Origin: Jatrophihabitans endophyticus
GTDB lineage: Bacteria; Actinomycetota; Actinomycetes; Mycobacteriales; Jatrophihabitantaceae
DNA length: 64,000 bases
Reading direction: 5' to 3'
NCBI RefSeq assembly: GCF_900129455.1
Contig: NZ_FQVU01000003.1
Coordinates: 310,001 to 374,000, forward strand
Shown here: piece by piece, positions 50,644 through 61,160 of the stretch
Numbering within the stretch: the first letter of the stretch is position 1
How the letters are laid out: each line of letters begins with the position of its first letter
Program-made: the position numbers and the translations under genes
Notes under the pieces: model-generated
Seen by the model: the letters and a program-made list of their open reading frames with translations, nothing else
What the model was told of the DNA's origin: nothing
Database searches by the model: none

Positions 50644-52179
50644 GTGCCTGGCCGAACGACGCGCAGCGCCACCGATGCGTTCCCGCGCCCGACGCGGACG
50701 CCACCGGTGGACCTCGCCGCCCTCGCCGAGGGGCGCGGCCGGCTCGCCGGCCCGACCGTCGCGGTGCGCGGCGTCACGGCCGCGAGCGACCGTGTGCGGC
50801 CCGGCGACCTGTTCGCGGCGCTGCCGGGGCGCAACGTCCACGGGGCGACGTTCGCGGCGGACGCGGTCAGCCTCGGCGCCGTCGCGGTGCTCACCGACGA
50901 CGCGGGAGCGGCGCTGCTCGCTGCGCAGGTGCCCCGCCTCGTCGTCCCCGACGTGCGCGCGGCGCTGGGGCCGGTCGCCGCGCAGGTCTACGGCCAGCCG
51001 TCACGCCGGCTGTCGATGCTGGGGATCACCGGGACGAGCGGCAAGACGACGACGACCTTCCTGATGCGTGCCGGGCTCCGGGCAGCGGGCGCGATGACCG
51101 GCGTCATCGGCACGGTGGCGACGATGATCGGCGACGAGACGCTCGAGGCCGGGTTCACCACCCCCGAGGCGCCGGACCTGCAGGCCCTGCTCGCGGTCAT
51201 GGTCGAGCGGGGCGTCGACACGGTCGCGATGGAGGTGTCGAGCCACGCCGTCGCGATGCGCCGGATCGACGGCATCGACTTCGACGTCGCCGGCTTCACC
51301 AACCTCTCCGAGGACCATCTCGACTTCCACCGCGACATGGACGACTACTTCGCCGCCAAACTCGGCTTCGTGAAGCGGGCCACCCAGGCCGTCGTCGTGG
51401 TCGACGACGAGTGGGGACGCCGGGCAGCCGTCGAGTCGCGCCACAACGCGACCACCGTGAGCACCGACGGCGAGCAGGCCGGGGTGCGCGCGCTCGACGT
51501 CCACGAGGAGCGCGACGGCACGACGACGTTCTGGGCCACCGGGCCCTGGGGGTCCCAACGCCTCGGCTGCGCGATCCCCGGCCGCTACAACGTCGCCAAC
51601 GCCACCCTGGCGCTCACGATGCTCGAGACCCAGGGCGTCGCCGGCGATCCGGTCGCGGCGGCGATCGCCACCGCGCAGGTGCCCGGACGCATGGAGCGGG
51701 TCGACGCGGGGCAGGACTTCCTCGCCGTCGTCGACTACAGCCACAAGCCCGCCGCGGTGGACGGTGCGCTCCGCGCGCTGCGTCCGCTCACCCGGGGCAG
51801 GCTGATCGTCGTGCTCGGCTGCGGCGGCGACCGCGACCGCGGCAAGCGGCCGCACATGGGCGAGATCGCCGCGCGCGGGGCGGACGTCCTCGTCGTCACC
51901 GACGACAACCCGCGTTCGGAGGACCCCGCGACGATCCGCCGCGCCATGCTGGCCGGCGCCGCTGCGGTGCCGACCGGGCAGCGCGGCGAGGTCGTGGAGA
52001 TCGGCGACCGGCGCGCCGCGATCGTCGACGCGGTCGAGCGCGCCCGTCCTGGCGACACCGTGCTGGTCGCCGGCAAGGGGCACGAGACGGGACAGGAGAT
52101 CGCCGGCGTGAAGCAGCCGTTCGACGACCGCGTCGTCCTGCGCGAGGCGCTCGGCGCGCCGTCCGGGGCGACGTCGTGA
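50644..52179 (+). CDS. murE: UDP-N-acetylmuramoyl-tripeptide synthetase (meso-DAP adding)
   Basis: This enzyme adds the third residue of the murein peptide with ATP. The 511-aa protein has the three Mur ligase domains. The UDP-binding part (1-110) is followed by the ATP loop [14 protein letters not shown] and [14 protein letters not shown], and then the C-terminal domain with DNPRSEDP. The sequence DNPR is the meso-diaminopimelate selectivity motif, so a DAP-type wall is expected. The GTG start at 50644 is one base after the end of ftsI, and an in-frame start at 50599 is rejected because it lies within ftsI. The stop overlaps murF as GTGA. Confidence 0.92.
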   Translation: MPGRTTRSATDAFPRPTRTPPVDLAALAEGRGRLAGPTVAVRGVTAASDRVRPGDLFAALPGRNVHGATFAADAVSLGAVAVLTDDAGAALLAAQVPRLVVPDVRAALGPVAAQVYGQPSRRLSMLGITGTSGKTTTTFLMRAGLRAAGAMTGVIGTVATMIGDETLEAGFTTPEAPDLQALLAVMVERGVDTVAMEVSSHAVAMRRIDGIDFDVAGFTNLSEDHLDFHRDMDDYFAAKLGFVKRATQAVVVVDDEWGRRAAVESRHNATTVSTDGEQAGVRALDVHEERDGTTTFWATGPWGSQRLGCAIPGRYNVANATLALTMLETQGVAGDPVAAAIATAQVPGRMERVDAGQDFLAVVDYSHKPAAVDGALRALRPLTRGRLIVVLGCGGDRDRGKRPHMGEIAARGADVLVVTDDNPRSEDPATIRRAMLAGAAAVPTGQRGEVVEIGDRRAAIVDAVERARPGDTVLVAGKGHETGQEIAGVKQPFDDRVVLREALGAPSGATS

Positions 52180-53627
52180 TCGAGCTGTCGTTGGGTGAGG
52201 TCGCCGAGATCGTCGGCGGGGGCCTGGAGCACGCCGACCCGGCGACGCCGGTCACCGGCCCGGTGGAGTTCGACTCGCGCGAGATCGGGCCGGGCGGGTT
52301 GTTCGTCGCGTTCCCCGGCGATCGCGTGGACGGTCACGACTACGTCGGGACGGCCCGGGAGCGCGGCGCGGTGGCCAGCATCGTCACGCGCCCGGTCGAC
52401 GGTCCGTCGATCGTCGTGGCCGACGCCCTCACCGCGCTGGCGAGCCTCGCGGCCGCCGTGATCCGGCGACTGCCCGACACCGTCGTCGTGGGTGTGACCG
52501 GCTCGTCGGGCAAGACGTCGACGAAGGACCTGCTGGCCCAGCTGCTCGCCCCGCACGGCGCCACGGTCGCGCCGCCGGGGTCGTTCAACAACGAGCTCGG
52601 CCACCCCTACACCGTGCTGCGCGCGACGCCCGACACCCGCTACCTGGTGCTGGAGACCAGTGCGCGCGGGATCGGCCACATCCGCTACCTCACCGACATC
52701 GCGCCGCCGCGCATCGGTGCGGTCCTCAACGTCGGCAGCGCCCACCTCGGCGAGTTCGGCTCGCGGGACGCGATCGCCCGGGCGAAGGGCGAGCTCGTCG
52801 AGTCGTTGTCCGCCGCGGCCGACGGCGGCGTCGCGGTGCTGAACGCCGACGACGCGCTGGTCGCGGCGATGGCCACCCGGACCGCGGCGCGCGTCGTCAC
52901 CGTCGGCGAGGCGGCCGGCGCCGACGTCCGCGCCACCGACGTCGAGCTCGACGATCTCGGCCGTCCCACCTTCACACTGCGGCATCGTGACCTCGAGGCG
53001 AGGGTGAGCCTTCGGCTCGTCGGGCGGCATCACGTCGGCAACGCGCTCGCTGCGTACGCGGTGGCCGTCGAGTGCGGCGTCGCGCCGGCCGACGTCGTCG
53101 CCGGCCTCGCCGCCGCGACGCCGGCGAGCAGGTGGCGCATGGAGCTCACCGAGCGTCCCGACGGCCTGCTCGTGCTCAACGACGCGTACAACGCGAACCC
53201 CGAGTCGATGCACGCCGCCCTGAGCACGCTGGCCCGCGTCGCCGCCGCCCGGCCCGGTGCGTCGTGGGCGGTGCTGGGCGCCATGGCCGAGCTCGGCGAC
53301 GACACGGCGGCCGCGCACGCGGAGCTCGGCCGGCTGGCCGCGGGCCTCGGTATCACCCGGGTGGTCGCTGTGGGGAACCTGGCCCGGCCCAGCTGTGACG
53401 CAGCCGTTCTGGAAGGCTTCGGACGGCACGAGCGGGACCGCGGGGAACGCTGGGCCGCCTGGGTCCCCGACGCCGAGGCCGCGGTGGCGTTGCTCCGCGA
53501 CGAGGTGGCCGCCGGTGACGTGGTGCTGGTGAAGGCATCGCGGTCCGCCGGGCTCGAACGGGTGGCACTGGCCCTGGTCGCGGCCGGGGAGACGGACGAG
53601 ACGACGACGAGGGGGGACGAGCGGTGA
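52176..53627 (+). CDS. murF: UDP-N-acetylmuramoyl-tripeptide-D-alanyl-D-alanine ligase
   Basis: This enzyme adds the D-Ala-D-Ala dipeptide, completing the UDP-MurNAc pentapeptide. The 483-aa protein starts [15 protein letters not shown]-like (GTG read as Met). It has the ATP-binding [29 protein letters not shown] as the family-specific strand, [17 protein letters not shown] and [12 protein letters not shown] in the C-terminal part. The start overlaps murE (GTGA) and the stop overlaps mraY by four bases. Domain order and length are normal for an actinobacterial MurF. Confidence 0.92.
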   Translation: MIELSLGEVAEIVGGGLEHADPATPVTGPVEFDSREIGPGGLFVAFPGDRVDGHDYVGTARERGAVASIVTRPVDGPSIVVADALTALASLAAAVIRRLPDTVVVGVTGSSGKTSTKDLLAQLLAPHGATVAPPGSFNNELGHPYTVLRATPDTRYLVLETSARGIGHIRYLTDIAPPRIGAVLNVGSAHLGEFGSRDAIARAKGELVESLSAAADGGVAVLNADDALVAAMATRTAARVVTVGEAAGADVRATDVELDDLGRPTFTLRHRDLEARVSLRLVGRHHVGNALAAYAVAVECGVAPADVVAGLAAATPASRWRMELTERPDGLLVLNDAYNANPESMHAALSTLARVAAARPGASWAVLGAMAELGDDTAAAHAELGRLAAGLGITRVVAVGNLARPSCDAAVLEGFGRHERDRGERWAAWVPDAEAAVALLRDEVAAGDVVLVKASRSAGLERVALALVAAGETDETTTRGDER

Positions 53628-54715
53628 AGACGATCCTCGTCGCCGCCATCGCCGCGCTGCTGACCTCGATCCTGTGCACGCCGCTCGTCGTCGTGTACTT
53701 CCGCCGGCGCGGTTTCGGCCAGGAGATCCGCGTCGACGGCCCGCAGACCCACCTGGTCAAGCGCGGCACCCCGACGATGGGCGGTGTCGCCATCATCATC
53801 TCCACCGTCGTCGGCTACACCGTCGCGCACGTCATCCGCGCGCTCGGCGGCGAGGGCGGACCGCAGGCCTCGGGGGTGCTCGCGCTGCTGCTGATGGTCG
53901 GCCTCGGCGGCGTCGGCTTCCTCGACGACCTGATCAAGATCCGGCGACAGCGCAGCCTCGGGCTACGGGCGCGAGCGAAGTTCGGCGGTCAGCTGATCGT
54001 GGGCGTCACCTTCGCGATCCTCGCGCTGCTGTTCAAGAACGAGCACGGCTTGACGCCGGCGTCGGTGAAGCTGTCCTACGTCCGCGACATCGGGGCGATC
54101 TCGCTCGGCGCCATCGGTTTCGTCGTGCTCTCGTACCTGATCATCTCGGCGACGTCGAACGCGGTGAACCTCACCGACGGGTTGGACGGCCTCGCCGCGG
54201 GGGCCGCGGCGATGGTGTTCGGCGCGTTCACGCTCATCTCGTTCCTGCAGTCGCGCAACCAGTGTCTGAGCGATCCCGTCGCCGGGTGCTACGACGTGCG
54301 CGACCCGCTCGACCTCGCCATCGTCGCCGCCTCGGCGATGGCGGCGTGTTTCGGCTTCCTGTGGTGGAACGCGCCGCCGGCGCAGATCTTCATGGGCGAC
54401 ACCGGCTCGCTCGCCCTCGGCGGGCTGATGGCCGGCCTCGCGATCCTGACGCGGACCGAGCTGCTGCTCGTCGCCCTCGCCGGCCTGTACGCCGCCATCA
54501 CGATCTCCTCGATCATCCAGACCGGCTGGTTCAAGCTCACCCGAATACGCACCGGCACGGGCAGACGTGTCTTCCGGATGGCGCCACTGCACCACCACTT
54601 CGAGCTCGCCGGCTGGGAGCAGACGACGATCATCGTCCGGTTCTGGATCATGGCCGGTATGGCGGTCGCCTTCGGCGTCGGCCTGTTCTACTCGGACTTC
54701 CTCGGCAATGGCTGA
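53624..54715 (+). CDS. mraY: Phospho-N-acetylmuramoyl-pentapeptide-transferase
   Basis: This integral membrane enzyme transfers phospho-MurNAc-pentapeptide to undecaprenyl phosphate to make lipid I. The 363-aa protein has about ten membrane helices. Magnesium-binding and catalytic Asp residues are in [21 protein letters not shown] and [12 protein letters not shown], and the His-rich loop [14 protein letters not shown] is characteristic. The GTG at 53624 overlaps murF. The stop overlaps murD by eight bases. Nothing is missing compared with the family. Confidence 0.95.
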   Translation: MKTILVAAIAALLTSILCTPLVVVYFRRRGFGQEIRVDGPQTHLVKRGTPTMGGVAIIISTVVGYTVAHVIRALGGEGGPQASGVLALLLMVGLGGVGFLDDLIKIRRQRSLGLRARAKFGGQLIVGVTFAILALLFKNEHGLTPASVKLSYVRDIGAISLGAIGFVVLSYLIISATSNAVNLTDGLDGLAAGAAAMVFGAFTLISFLQSRNQCLSDPVAGCYDVRDPLDLAIVAASAMAACFGFLWWNAPPAQIFMGDTGSLALGGLMAGLAILTRTELLLVALAGLYAAITISSIIQTGWFKLTRIRTGTGRRVFRMAPLHHHFELAGWEQTTIIVRFWIMAGMAVAFGVGLFYSDFLGNG

Positions 54716-56117
54716 CGAGGAACCCCTCGACGGACCCGGTCCACTGCGTGACAGCACCGTCCTCGTCGCCGGCTACGGCGTCGCCGGGCGCTCCGCGGTG
54801 CGCGCGCTCGTGGCCGCGCACGCGGTCGTCCTCGTCACCGCCGACGGGCCGGTCGAGATCGAGCCCGGCCCCGGCGAGCGGCAGCCGGTCGCGCTCGGCC
54901 CGCTCGCGCGCGTGCCCGACGATCCGGAGCACCCGGGGCGGCCGCGGCCGGACGTGCTCGTCGTGTCGCCCGGCTACCCGCCCGACCATCCGCTGCTCGC
55001 CGACGCCGCCGCCCGCGGCGTGCCGGTGTGGGGCGAGGTCGAGCTGGCCTGGCGGCTGCGCGGGGCCGACGCCGCGCCCTGGCTCGCGCTCACCGGGACC
55101 AACGGCAAGACCACGACCGTCCACATGCTCGAGGCCGTGCTGCGGGCGGCCGGGCGACGCGCGATCGCCGTGGGCAACGTCGGCGAGTCGCTCGTGGACG
55201 CGGTGCGCGCGGGAACGGCGTACGACGTGCTCGCCGTCGAGCTGTCGAGCCAGCAGCTGCACTTCGCACCGTCGATCCGGCCCGCGGCCGGGGCACTGCT
55301 CAACCTCGCACCCGACCACCTGAGCTGGCACGGCTCGCTCGACGCCTACGAGCGGGCCAAGACCGGCGTGTGGCGCGGCGACGTCGCGATCGTCAACCTC
55401 GACGACCCCCGCGTGATGGCGCTGGCACCCCCCGCGGCGACCGGCTTCACGCTCGGCGAGCCGGGGGAGGGGCAGCTCGGCGTCCGCGGCGGCCGGCTGG
55501 TGTCGCGGGCGTTCGGCGACGACGGCGCGGTGCTCGCCGACGTCGCCGAGGTTCGTCCCGCCGGGCGGCACAACGTCGCCAACGCCCTCGGCGCCGCGGC
55601 GCTCGCCCGCGCGCTCGGCGTCCCCGCCGACGCGGTCGCCGCCGGCCTGCGCGCCTTCGTCCCCGACGCCCACCGCAACGAGCTCGTCGCCGTCCACGAC
55701 GGCATCGCCTGGGTCGACGACAGCAAGGCCACCAACCCGCATGCCGCGGACGCGTCGATGTCGGCCTACGACCGGATCGTCTGGATCGCCGGGGGGCAGC
55801 TCAAGGGCGTGGCCGTCGACGAGCTCGTGGCCGCGCACGCCGGGCGGCTGGCCGGGGCCGTGCTGCTCGGCCAGGACCGCGCCGCCGTCGCCGCCGCTCT
55901 CGCGCGACACGCGCGTGAGGTCCCCGTGATCACGGTCGACAACCCCGACCATGGAGCGATGGTCGAGGTGGTGCGTGCCGCAGCCGGGCTCGCGGGCACC
56001 GGCGACACGGTCCTGCTCGCGCCCGCCGCCGCGTCCTACGACATGTTCGCCGGCTTCGCCGCGCGCGGTGACGCCTTCGCCGCCGCCGTGCACGAGCTGA
56101 TCGGGGACGCGTCGTGA
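54708..56117 (+). CDS. murD: UDP-N-acetylmuramoylalanine-D-glutamate ligase
   Basis: This enzyme adds D-glutamate to UDP-MurNAc-L-Ala with ATP. The 469-aa protein has an N-terminal Rossmann domain ([17 protein letters not shown]), the ATP loop [14 protein letters not shown], and [11 protein letters not shown], the MurD-type strand. [17 protein letters not shown] and [13 protein letters not shown] in the C-terminal domain follow. The ATG at 54708 is inside the end of mraY, giving an 8-bp overlap. The stop overlaps ftsW as GTGA. Codon use matches its neighbours. Confidence 0.93.
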   Translation: MADEEPLDGPGPLRDSTVLVAGYGVAGRSAVRALVAAHAVVLVTADGPVEIEPGPGERQPVALGPLARVPDDPEHPGRPRPDVLVVSPGYPPDHPLLADAAARGVPVWGEVELAWRLRGADAAPWLALTGTNGKTTTVHMLEAVLRAAGRRAIAVGNVGESLVDAVRAGTAYDVLAVELSSQQLHFAPSIRPAAGALLNLAPDHLSWHGSLDAYERAKTGVWRGDVAIVNLDDPRVMALAPPAATGFTLGEPGEGQLGVRGGRLVSRAFGDDGAVLADVAEVRPAGRHNVANALGAAALARALGVPADAVAAGLRAFVPDAHRNELVAVHDGIAWVDDSKATNPHAADASMSAYDRIVWIAGGQLKGVAVDELVAAHAGRLAGAVLLGQDRAAVAAALARHAREVPVITVDNPDHGAMVEVVRAAAGLAGTGDTVLLAPAAASYDMFAGFAARGDAFAAAVHELIGDAS

Positions 56118-57538
56118 GCCGCGACGCCGGGCAGGTGCGCACGGCCGCGCGCCGCTTCCTCGACCAGCCCTACGCCTCGGTCCAGCTGCTCGTGTTCGCC
56201 GCGGTCGGTCTCGTCGGCTTCGGCGTGCTGATGGCGGTGTCGACGACGATCGCCGCCGCCCGTGACAACGGCGGCACCGGCTCGATCTGGAACCAGGCGG
56301 TCAAGGAGCTCGTCTTCGTCGGGCTGGGCCTCGTGCTGTTCTGGGCGGCGATGCGCTCGTCGCCGCGAGCCTTCCGGCTGCTCGCCTACCCCCTCCTCGC
56401 GATCGCGCTGGTGTCGCTGTGCGCGGTGCTCGTGCCCGGGATCGGCGTGGGTGTCTACGGCGCGCGGCGCTGGATCGACATCGGCCCGTTGCAGCTGCAG
56501 CCCTCGGAGTTCGCGAAGCTGGCGATGCTGCTGTGGGCCGCCGACCTGCTCGCCCGCAAGCAGCAGCTGCGCACGCTGACCCGCGCCCGCCACCTGTTCG
56601 TCCCGCTGCTGCCCGGGTTCGCGCTCGTCACCGGTCTCGTCATGCTCGAACCGGACCTCGGCACGACGCTGTGCTTCATGCTCATCCTGCTCGGCGTGCT
56701 GTGGATGGTCGGCATGCCGTTGCGCTACTTCGCGTTCCTCGTCGGCCTGGTGGGGCTGGCGGTCACCGTCCTCGCCGTCACCGAGCCGTACCGGCTCGAG
56801 CGGCTCACCACGTTCACGAACCCGTGGAAGGACGCCAGCTCGACCGGCTACCACACCGTCGAGGGCCTGTACGCCCTCGCGTCGGGCGGGGTCTTCGGGG
56901 TCGGGCTCGGCCAGGGCACGTCCAAGTACGGCTGGGTGCCCAACGCCAACTCCGACTACGTCTTCGCGATCATCGGCGAGGAGCTCGGCCTCATCGGCTG
57001 CCTCGCGGTGCTGCTGCTGTTCGGACTGCTGGCCTACGCCGGCATGCGCGTCGTGCGCCGCAGCCCCGACCCGTTCGTGCGGACCGCCGGCGGCGGCGCG
57101 ACGATCTGGCTCGCCGGCCAGGCCGTCATCAACATCGGCTACGTCACCGGGCTGCTCCCCGTCACCGGGATCCCGCTGCCGCTCATCTCGGCCGGCGGCA
57201 CCTCGCTGCTCGTCACGTTCTTCGTCATCGGCATGCTCGTGTCGTTCGCGCGTCACGAGCGCGAGGCCGTCAACGCCGCCCGCCGCGCCCAACGGCTCGC
57301 GCGACGCACCCGCCTCGAACGCTGGCTGCGGATCCCCGTCCCGCGGGTTTACGCGAATCCGCGCAAAAACCCGTCCGCGCTGCCGGCCGCGGCCGCCACG
57401 AGCACGTCCCGCCCCGCGGGTGCGCGCCGGACCGCGCCGGCCTCCGCACCTCCCGCGTCCCGCCCGTCGCGGCCGGCGGGGTCGGCGACCCACCGGCCGG
57501 TGACCGCGGCGCCGTCGCGGGCGAGGCGGGTCGGGTGA
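56114..57538 (+). CDS. ftsW: Lipid II polymerase FtsW (SEDS family)
   Basis: This is the SEDS-family peptidoglycan glycosyltransferase of the septum, working with FtsI. The 474-aa protein has about ten membrane helices. Signature segments are ARRWIDIGPLQLQPSEFAKL, VMLEPDLGTTL (the conserved Asp follows EP), GVGLGQGTSKYGWVPNANSD with IIGEELG, and TGIPLPLISAGGTSLL. The C-terminal 75 residues are an Ala/Arg/Pro-rich cytoplasmic tail, longer than in E. coli. The GTG start at 56114 overlaps murD. The last base of the stop is the first base of the murG ATG. Confidence 0.93.
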   Translation: MSRDAGQVRTAARRFLDQPYASVQLLVFAAVGLVGFGVLMAVSTTIAAARDNGGTGSIWNQAVKELVFVGLGLVLFWAAMRSSPRAFRLLAYPLLAIALVSLCAVLVPGIGVGVYGARRWIDIGPLQLQPSEFAKLAMLLWAADLLARKQQLRTLTRARHLFVPLLPGFALVTGLVMLEPDLGTTLCFMLILLGVLWMVGMPLRYFAFLVGLVGLAVTVLAVTEPYRLERLTTFTNPWKDASSTGYHTVEGLYALASGGVFGVGLGQGTSKYGWVPNANSDYVFAIIGEELGLIGCLAVLLLFGLLAYAGMRVVRRSPDPFVRTAGGGATIWLAGQAVINIGYVTGLLPVTGIPLPLISAGGTSLLVTFFVIGMLVSFARHEREAVNAARRAQRLARRTRLERWLRIPVPRVYANPRKNPSALPAAAATSTSRPAGARRTAPASAPPASRPSRPAGSATHRPVTAAPSRARRVG

Positions 57539-58641
57539 TGGCGGCGTCCGCACCCAGGATCGTGGTCGCCGGCGGGCACTCCGCGGGACACATCGAGCCC
57601 ACGATGAACTTCGCCGACGCCGTGCGCCGCCTGCGGCCCGACGCCGAGATCACCGCGCTGGGCACGGTGCGGGGCCTGGACACCACGCTGATCCCGGCCC
57701 GCGGCTACCCGCTCGAACTCATCCCGCCGGTGCCGCTGCAGCGCAGGCTCAACCGGGCGTTGCTGCGGACGCCGGTGGCCCTGCGCGACTCGGTACGCGC
57801 GGCCGCGGCCGTCCTCGACCGCACCCGGGCCGAGGTCGTCGTCGGCTTCGGCGGCTACGTGGCGATGCCGGCCTACATCGCGGCGCGCCGTCGCGGGGTG
57901 CCGTTCGTCGTGCACGAGGCCAACGCGCGACCGGGGGTCGCGAACCGGGTCGCCGCCCGGCTCACGCACCACGTGTTCACCGCCTCCGCCGCGGTCCGGC
58001 TGCCCCACGGCGTGCCGGTCGGCATCCCGTTGCGCCCGGCCATCGCCGGGCTCGACCGCGCGGCGCTGCGCGCCGAGGCGCGGGCCCGCTTCGGGCTGGA
58101 CCCCGACGGCGTCGTCCTCCTGGTCACCGGCGGCTCGCAGGGCGCGCGCGCGATCAACGACGCGGTCTCCGCCGCCGCCGGCGAGCTCCGGGTCGCCGGC
58201 GTGCAGGTCCTGCACGTCGCCGGGCCCCAGAACACCGTCGACGTGCCGGCCGGCGAGCCGCCCTACGTCGCCGTGCCCTACGTCGAGGACATGCAGTACG
58301 CCTACGCCGCCGCCGACTTCGTGGTGTGCCGCTCCGGCGCGATGACCTGCGCCGAGCTGAGCGCGGTGGGGCTGCCGGCCGTGTACGTCCCGCTGCCCCT
58401 GCGCGGCGGCGAGCAGCGCCTCAACGCCGTCCCCGTCGAGACGGCGGGCGGTGCGCTGATCGTCGCCAACGAGGACTTCGACCCCGCGTGGATCCGGACG
58501 CGGTTGCTGCCCGTGCTCGCCGACCCCGCGGCGCTCGCGCGGATGGCCGCCGCCGCGGCCACGACCGGCGCGCAGGACGCCGGGATCACCATGGCCCGCC
58601 GCGTGCTGGCGCTGCTCGACGACGACCGGCGGGCGGCGTGA
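57538..58641 (+). CDS. murG: UDP-N-acetylglucosamine-N-acetylmuramyl-(pentapeptide) pyrophosphoryl-undecaprenol GlcNAc transferase
   Basis: This is the GT28 enzyme that converts lipid I to lipid II at the cytoplasmic face of the membrane. The 367-aa protein has the two Rossmann domains. The first glycine loop reads VVAGGHSAGHIEP, where most homologues have GGTxGHxxP. VVGFGGYVAMPAYIAA, HEANARPGVANRV, TGGSQGARAIND and CRSGAMTCAELSAVGLPAVYVPLPL, the UDP-GlcNAc site, are intact. I place the start at the ATG 57538, overlapping the ftsW stop by one base. GTG 57535 is an alternative. The His-Ser substitution in the first loop is unusual, but the rest suggests an active enzyme. Confidence 0.92.
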   Translation: MAASAPRIVVAGGHSAGHIEPTMNFADAVRRLRPDAEITALGTVRGLDTTLIPARGYPLELIPPVPLQRRLNRALLRTPVALRDSVRAAAAVLDRTRAEVVVGFGGYVAMPAYIAARRRGVPFVVHEANARPGVANRVAARLTHHVFTASAAVRLPHGVPVGIPLRPAIAGLDRAALRAEARARFGLDPDGVVLLVTGGSQGARAINDAVSAAAGELRVAGVQVLHVAGPQNTVDVPAGEPPYVAVPYVEDMQYAYAAADFVVCRSGAMTCAELSAVGLPAVYVPLPLRGGEQRLNAVPVETAGGALIVANEDFDPAWIRTRLLPVLADPAALARMAAAAATTGAQDAGITMARRVLALLDDDRRAA

Positions 58642-60146
58642 GACCCACCAGCGATCACGAGGGCGAGCGCCCCGAGGACTGGGAGGCGCCCGGTGCCGCG
58701 CTCGTCCGGAGCGCCGCCACCGACGTCATCCCACCGCTCGCCGATCTCGGCCGCGTCCACATCATGGGCATCGCCGGGTCGGGCATGAGCGCGCTGGCGC
58801 GCATCCTGCTCGAACGCGGCGTGCCCGTCAGCGGCTGCGAGGCGCGCGAGTCGATCACCGTCAAGGGCCTGCGGGCGCTGGGCGCCGACGTCCGCATCGG
58901 GCACTCGCCGTCGCACCTGGACGACGCCGACACCTTCGTCTACACGACCGCGATCAACCCCAAGCACGAGGAGTTCCGCGCGGCCGCCGCGGCCCGCTCG
59001 GCCGGCAAGCACTTCCTGCGCAGGGCCGCGGCCCTCGCCGCCGCGCTCGAGGACAAGCGCAGCGTCGCGGTCGCCGGCACCCACGGCAAGACGTCCACGA
59101 CCTCGCTGCTCGTGGTCGCGGCCCAGGCGTGCGGCGTCGACCCGTCCTTCGCCATCGGCGGCAACCTGTACGAGACCGGCAAGAACGCCCACCTCGGCAA
59201 CGGGCCGGTCGCGGTCGTGGAGGCCGACGAGAGCGACGGGTCGTTCCTGCTGACGCGGCCCGCCGCGGCCGTCGTCACGAACGTCGAGGCCGACCACCTG
59301 GAGAACCACGGCAACCTCGAGGGCATCTTCGCCGCCTTCGAGCTGTTCGTGGACCGCATCGACCCGGCCGGCATCGTGCTCGTCTGCGCCGACGACCCCG
59401 GCGCCGTCCGCGTCGGCGAGTACGCCCGGAGCACCGGCCGCCGGGTGCACACGTACGGCACGAGCGCGACCGCCGACGAGCGGGTCAGCGACATCGTCAC
59501 GCGCGCCGACGCCGTCGAGTTCACCGTCACCGGCCCGCTGCTGGGGCAGCGGCGGGTACGCGTCGGCTCCCTCATCGGCGAGCACATGGCGCTGAACGCC
59601 ACCGCGGCTCTCACCCTCGCCGCCGATCTCGGCCTCGACGTGACGACCGCGGCCGGTGCCTGGGCCGGGTTCGCCGGCGTTCGCCGCCGCTTCGAGTCGC
59701 ACGGGGAGGGGGGTGGCGTCCGCGTCTACGACGACTACGCCCATCACCCGACCGAGATCGCCGCGTCCCTCGCCGCCGCGCGGCAGGCACTGGCCGGGGG
59801 CGGCCGCCTCGTCGCCGTCTTCCAGCCCGGCACGTACAGCCGCACGCAGACCTTCGCCCGCGAGTTCGCCGACGCCCTGGCGACGGCCGACACCGCGGTC
59901 GTTCTCGACATCTTCCCGGCCCGCGAGGAACCGATCCCCGGCGTCACCGGCGCCACCATCAGCGACCTCGTCGACCTGCCGCTCGGGCACGTCGTCTACG
60001 AACCCCGCTACGAGGCGGTCCCCGAGCGGGTCGCCGAGCTCGCCCGCCCCGGCGACCTCGTCGTGACGATGGGCATCGGCAACGTGTACCTGCTGTGCGA
60101 CGGCATCCGCGACGCGTGCGCGGCCCGGCTGGACGCGACCACGTGA
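58638..60146 (+). CDS. murC: UDP-N-acetylmuramate-L-alanine ligase
   Basis: This enzyme adds the first residue (L-Ala) to UDP-MurNAc. The 502-aa protein has HIMGIAGSGMSALARIL near residue 40, VAGTHGKTSTTSLL as ATP loop, EADESDGSFL with the family Asp/Glu pair, NVEADHLENHG and FQPGTYSRTQTFAREF. An N-terminal hydrophilic extension of about 30 residues precedes the first domain. The GTG at 58638 overlaps murG as GTGA, and the stop overlaps ftsQ in the same way. It is a normal member of the family. Confidence 0.93.
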   Translation: MRPTSDHEGERPEDWEAPGAALVRSAATDVIPPLADLGRVHIMGIAGSGMSALARILLERGVPVSGCEARESITVKGLRALGADVRIGHSPSHLDDADTFVYTTAINPKHEEFRAAAAARSAGKHFLRRAAALAAALEDKRSVAVAGTHGKTSTTSLLVVAAQACGVDPSFAIGGNLYETGKNAHLGNGPVAVVEADESDGSFLLTRPAAAVVTNVEADHLENHGNLEGIFAAFELFVDRIDPAGIVLVCADDPGAVRVGEYARSTGRRVHTYGTSATADERVSDIVTRADAVEFTVTGPLLGQRRVRVGSLIGEHMALNATAALTLAADLGLDVTTAAGAWAGFAGVRRRFESHGEGGGVRVYDDYAHHPTEIAASLAAARQALAGGGRLVAVFQPGTYSRTQTFAREFADALATADTAVVLDIFPAREEPIPGVTGATISDLVDLPLGHVVYEPRYEAVPERVAELARPGDLVVTMGIGNVYLLCDGIRDACAARLDATT

Positions 60147-60892
60147 CCGCGACCGAGATCCGGCGTGCCGGTGCCGGCGGCCCGGGCGGGTTCGCGTCGC
60201 TGCCCGCGGAACCCGCGCCGCGCCGGCGGCGGCGCGTCGCGCTGATCGTCGCCCTGCTGGTCGTGTTCGCGGCCTTCGCCACCTGGCTCGTCGCGTTCTC
60301 GCCGGTGTTCGGCGTGCGGACGGTCACGGTGCACGGCGTGCGCGCGCTCACCACGGCCGACGTCGAGCGGGCCGCCGACGTCGACTACGGCCAGCCGGTG
60401 GTGCGGGTCGACACCGCCGCCATCGCCGCGCGGGTCGAGACCCTGCCGCAGGTGGAGTCCGCCCGGGTCAGCACCTCCTTCCCGTCCACCGTCGTCGTCA
60501 CCGTCACCGAGCGCGTCGCGGTCGGCTACGTGACGATCGCGGGGCGGCGCATCCTCGTCGACCGCGGCGGCGAGCAGTACCTCGGCGTCGACAAGGCGCC
60601 CGGGCTGCCGCAGCTCGTCGTCCCGTCCGGTTCCGCGCGACACACGACCGGGAGCGCGGTGGCGACCGTCGCCGCGTCGTTGCCGGCCGACCTGCGCGCG
60701 CGGACCAAGTCGATCGAGGCGCTCGACCCCGACGCGATCACGCTCGTCCTGCGCGACGGCGTGCTGGTGCGGTGGGGGAGCGAGGAGCGCAGCGCGACCA
60801 AGGCGCGTGTCGCAGACGTCCTGCGCCAGCGCAAGCACCCGCGCCCCTCGGTCGTCGACGTCACCGACCCCGACCGGCCTTACACCCGCTGA
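60143..60892 (+). CDS. ftsQ: Cell division protein FtsQ
   Basis: This is a bitopic division protein of 249 aa linking early and late divisome components. A short cytoplasmic N-terminus with an Arg cluster (RRRRR near 27-32) precedes one membrane helix (about 33-53). The POTRA domain follows (FGVRTVTVHGVRALTTADVE onward, shown in part), then the beta domain with TVTERVAVGYV and the FtsQ-specific VLRDGVLVRWG. The GTG start overlaps murC. After it comes a 268-bp gap, so it ends the coupled mur-fts block and ftsZ has its own promoters. Confidence 0.88.
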   Translation: MTATEIRRAGAGGPGGFASLPAEPAPRRRRRVALIVALLVVFAAFATWLVAFSPVFGVRTVTVHGVRALTTADVERAADVDYGQPVVRVDTAAIAARVETLPQVESARVSTSFPSTVVVTVTERVAVGYVTIAGRRILVDRGGEQYLGVDKAPGLPQLVVPSGSARHTTGSAVATVAASLPADLRARTKSIEALDPDAITLVLRDGVLVRWGSEERSATKARVADVLRQRKHPRPSVVDVTDPDRPYTR

Positions 60893-61060
60893 GTCGCGGC
60901 GACCTGCGCCGTCCGCCGGCGCGGATCTTCCTACGCTGCCCGTGTCGGGCGACCGGTGCCGCGGCGAAGATCGCGAAAATCCGCTGGGCCGGCGTGTCGC
61001 ACGGCGCGCCTGCGCGCGATCCGCAGGGGTGCGATCTAACTTCGGTCCCAACACCCTAGG

Positions 61061-61117
61061 TTGACATAACTATAACCGTGTACTTGAGGGTGAGGGTTCA
61101 GGCCCGGAATCTAATAC
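61061..61117 (+). promoter_or_regulatory. ftsZ promoter region
   Basis: In the 268-bp ftsQ-ftsZ gap the stretch is much richer in A+T. TTGACA (61061-61066), TATAAC (61071-61076) and TAATAC (61112-61117) are candidate promoter elements, and GAGGGTGAGGGTT at 61085-61097 is a direct repeat. I could not assign pairs with certainty. The upstream part (60893-61030) shows nothing clear. Confidence 0.6.
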
Positions 61118-61160
61118 CGCACTCACCGCACACCCGCCAGCAAGCACAGGAGCGAAAGCC

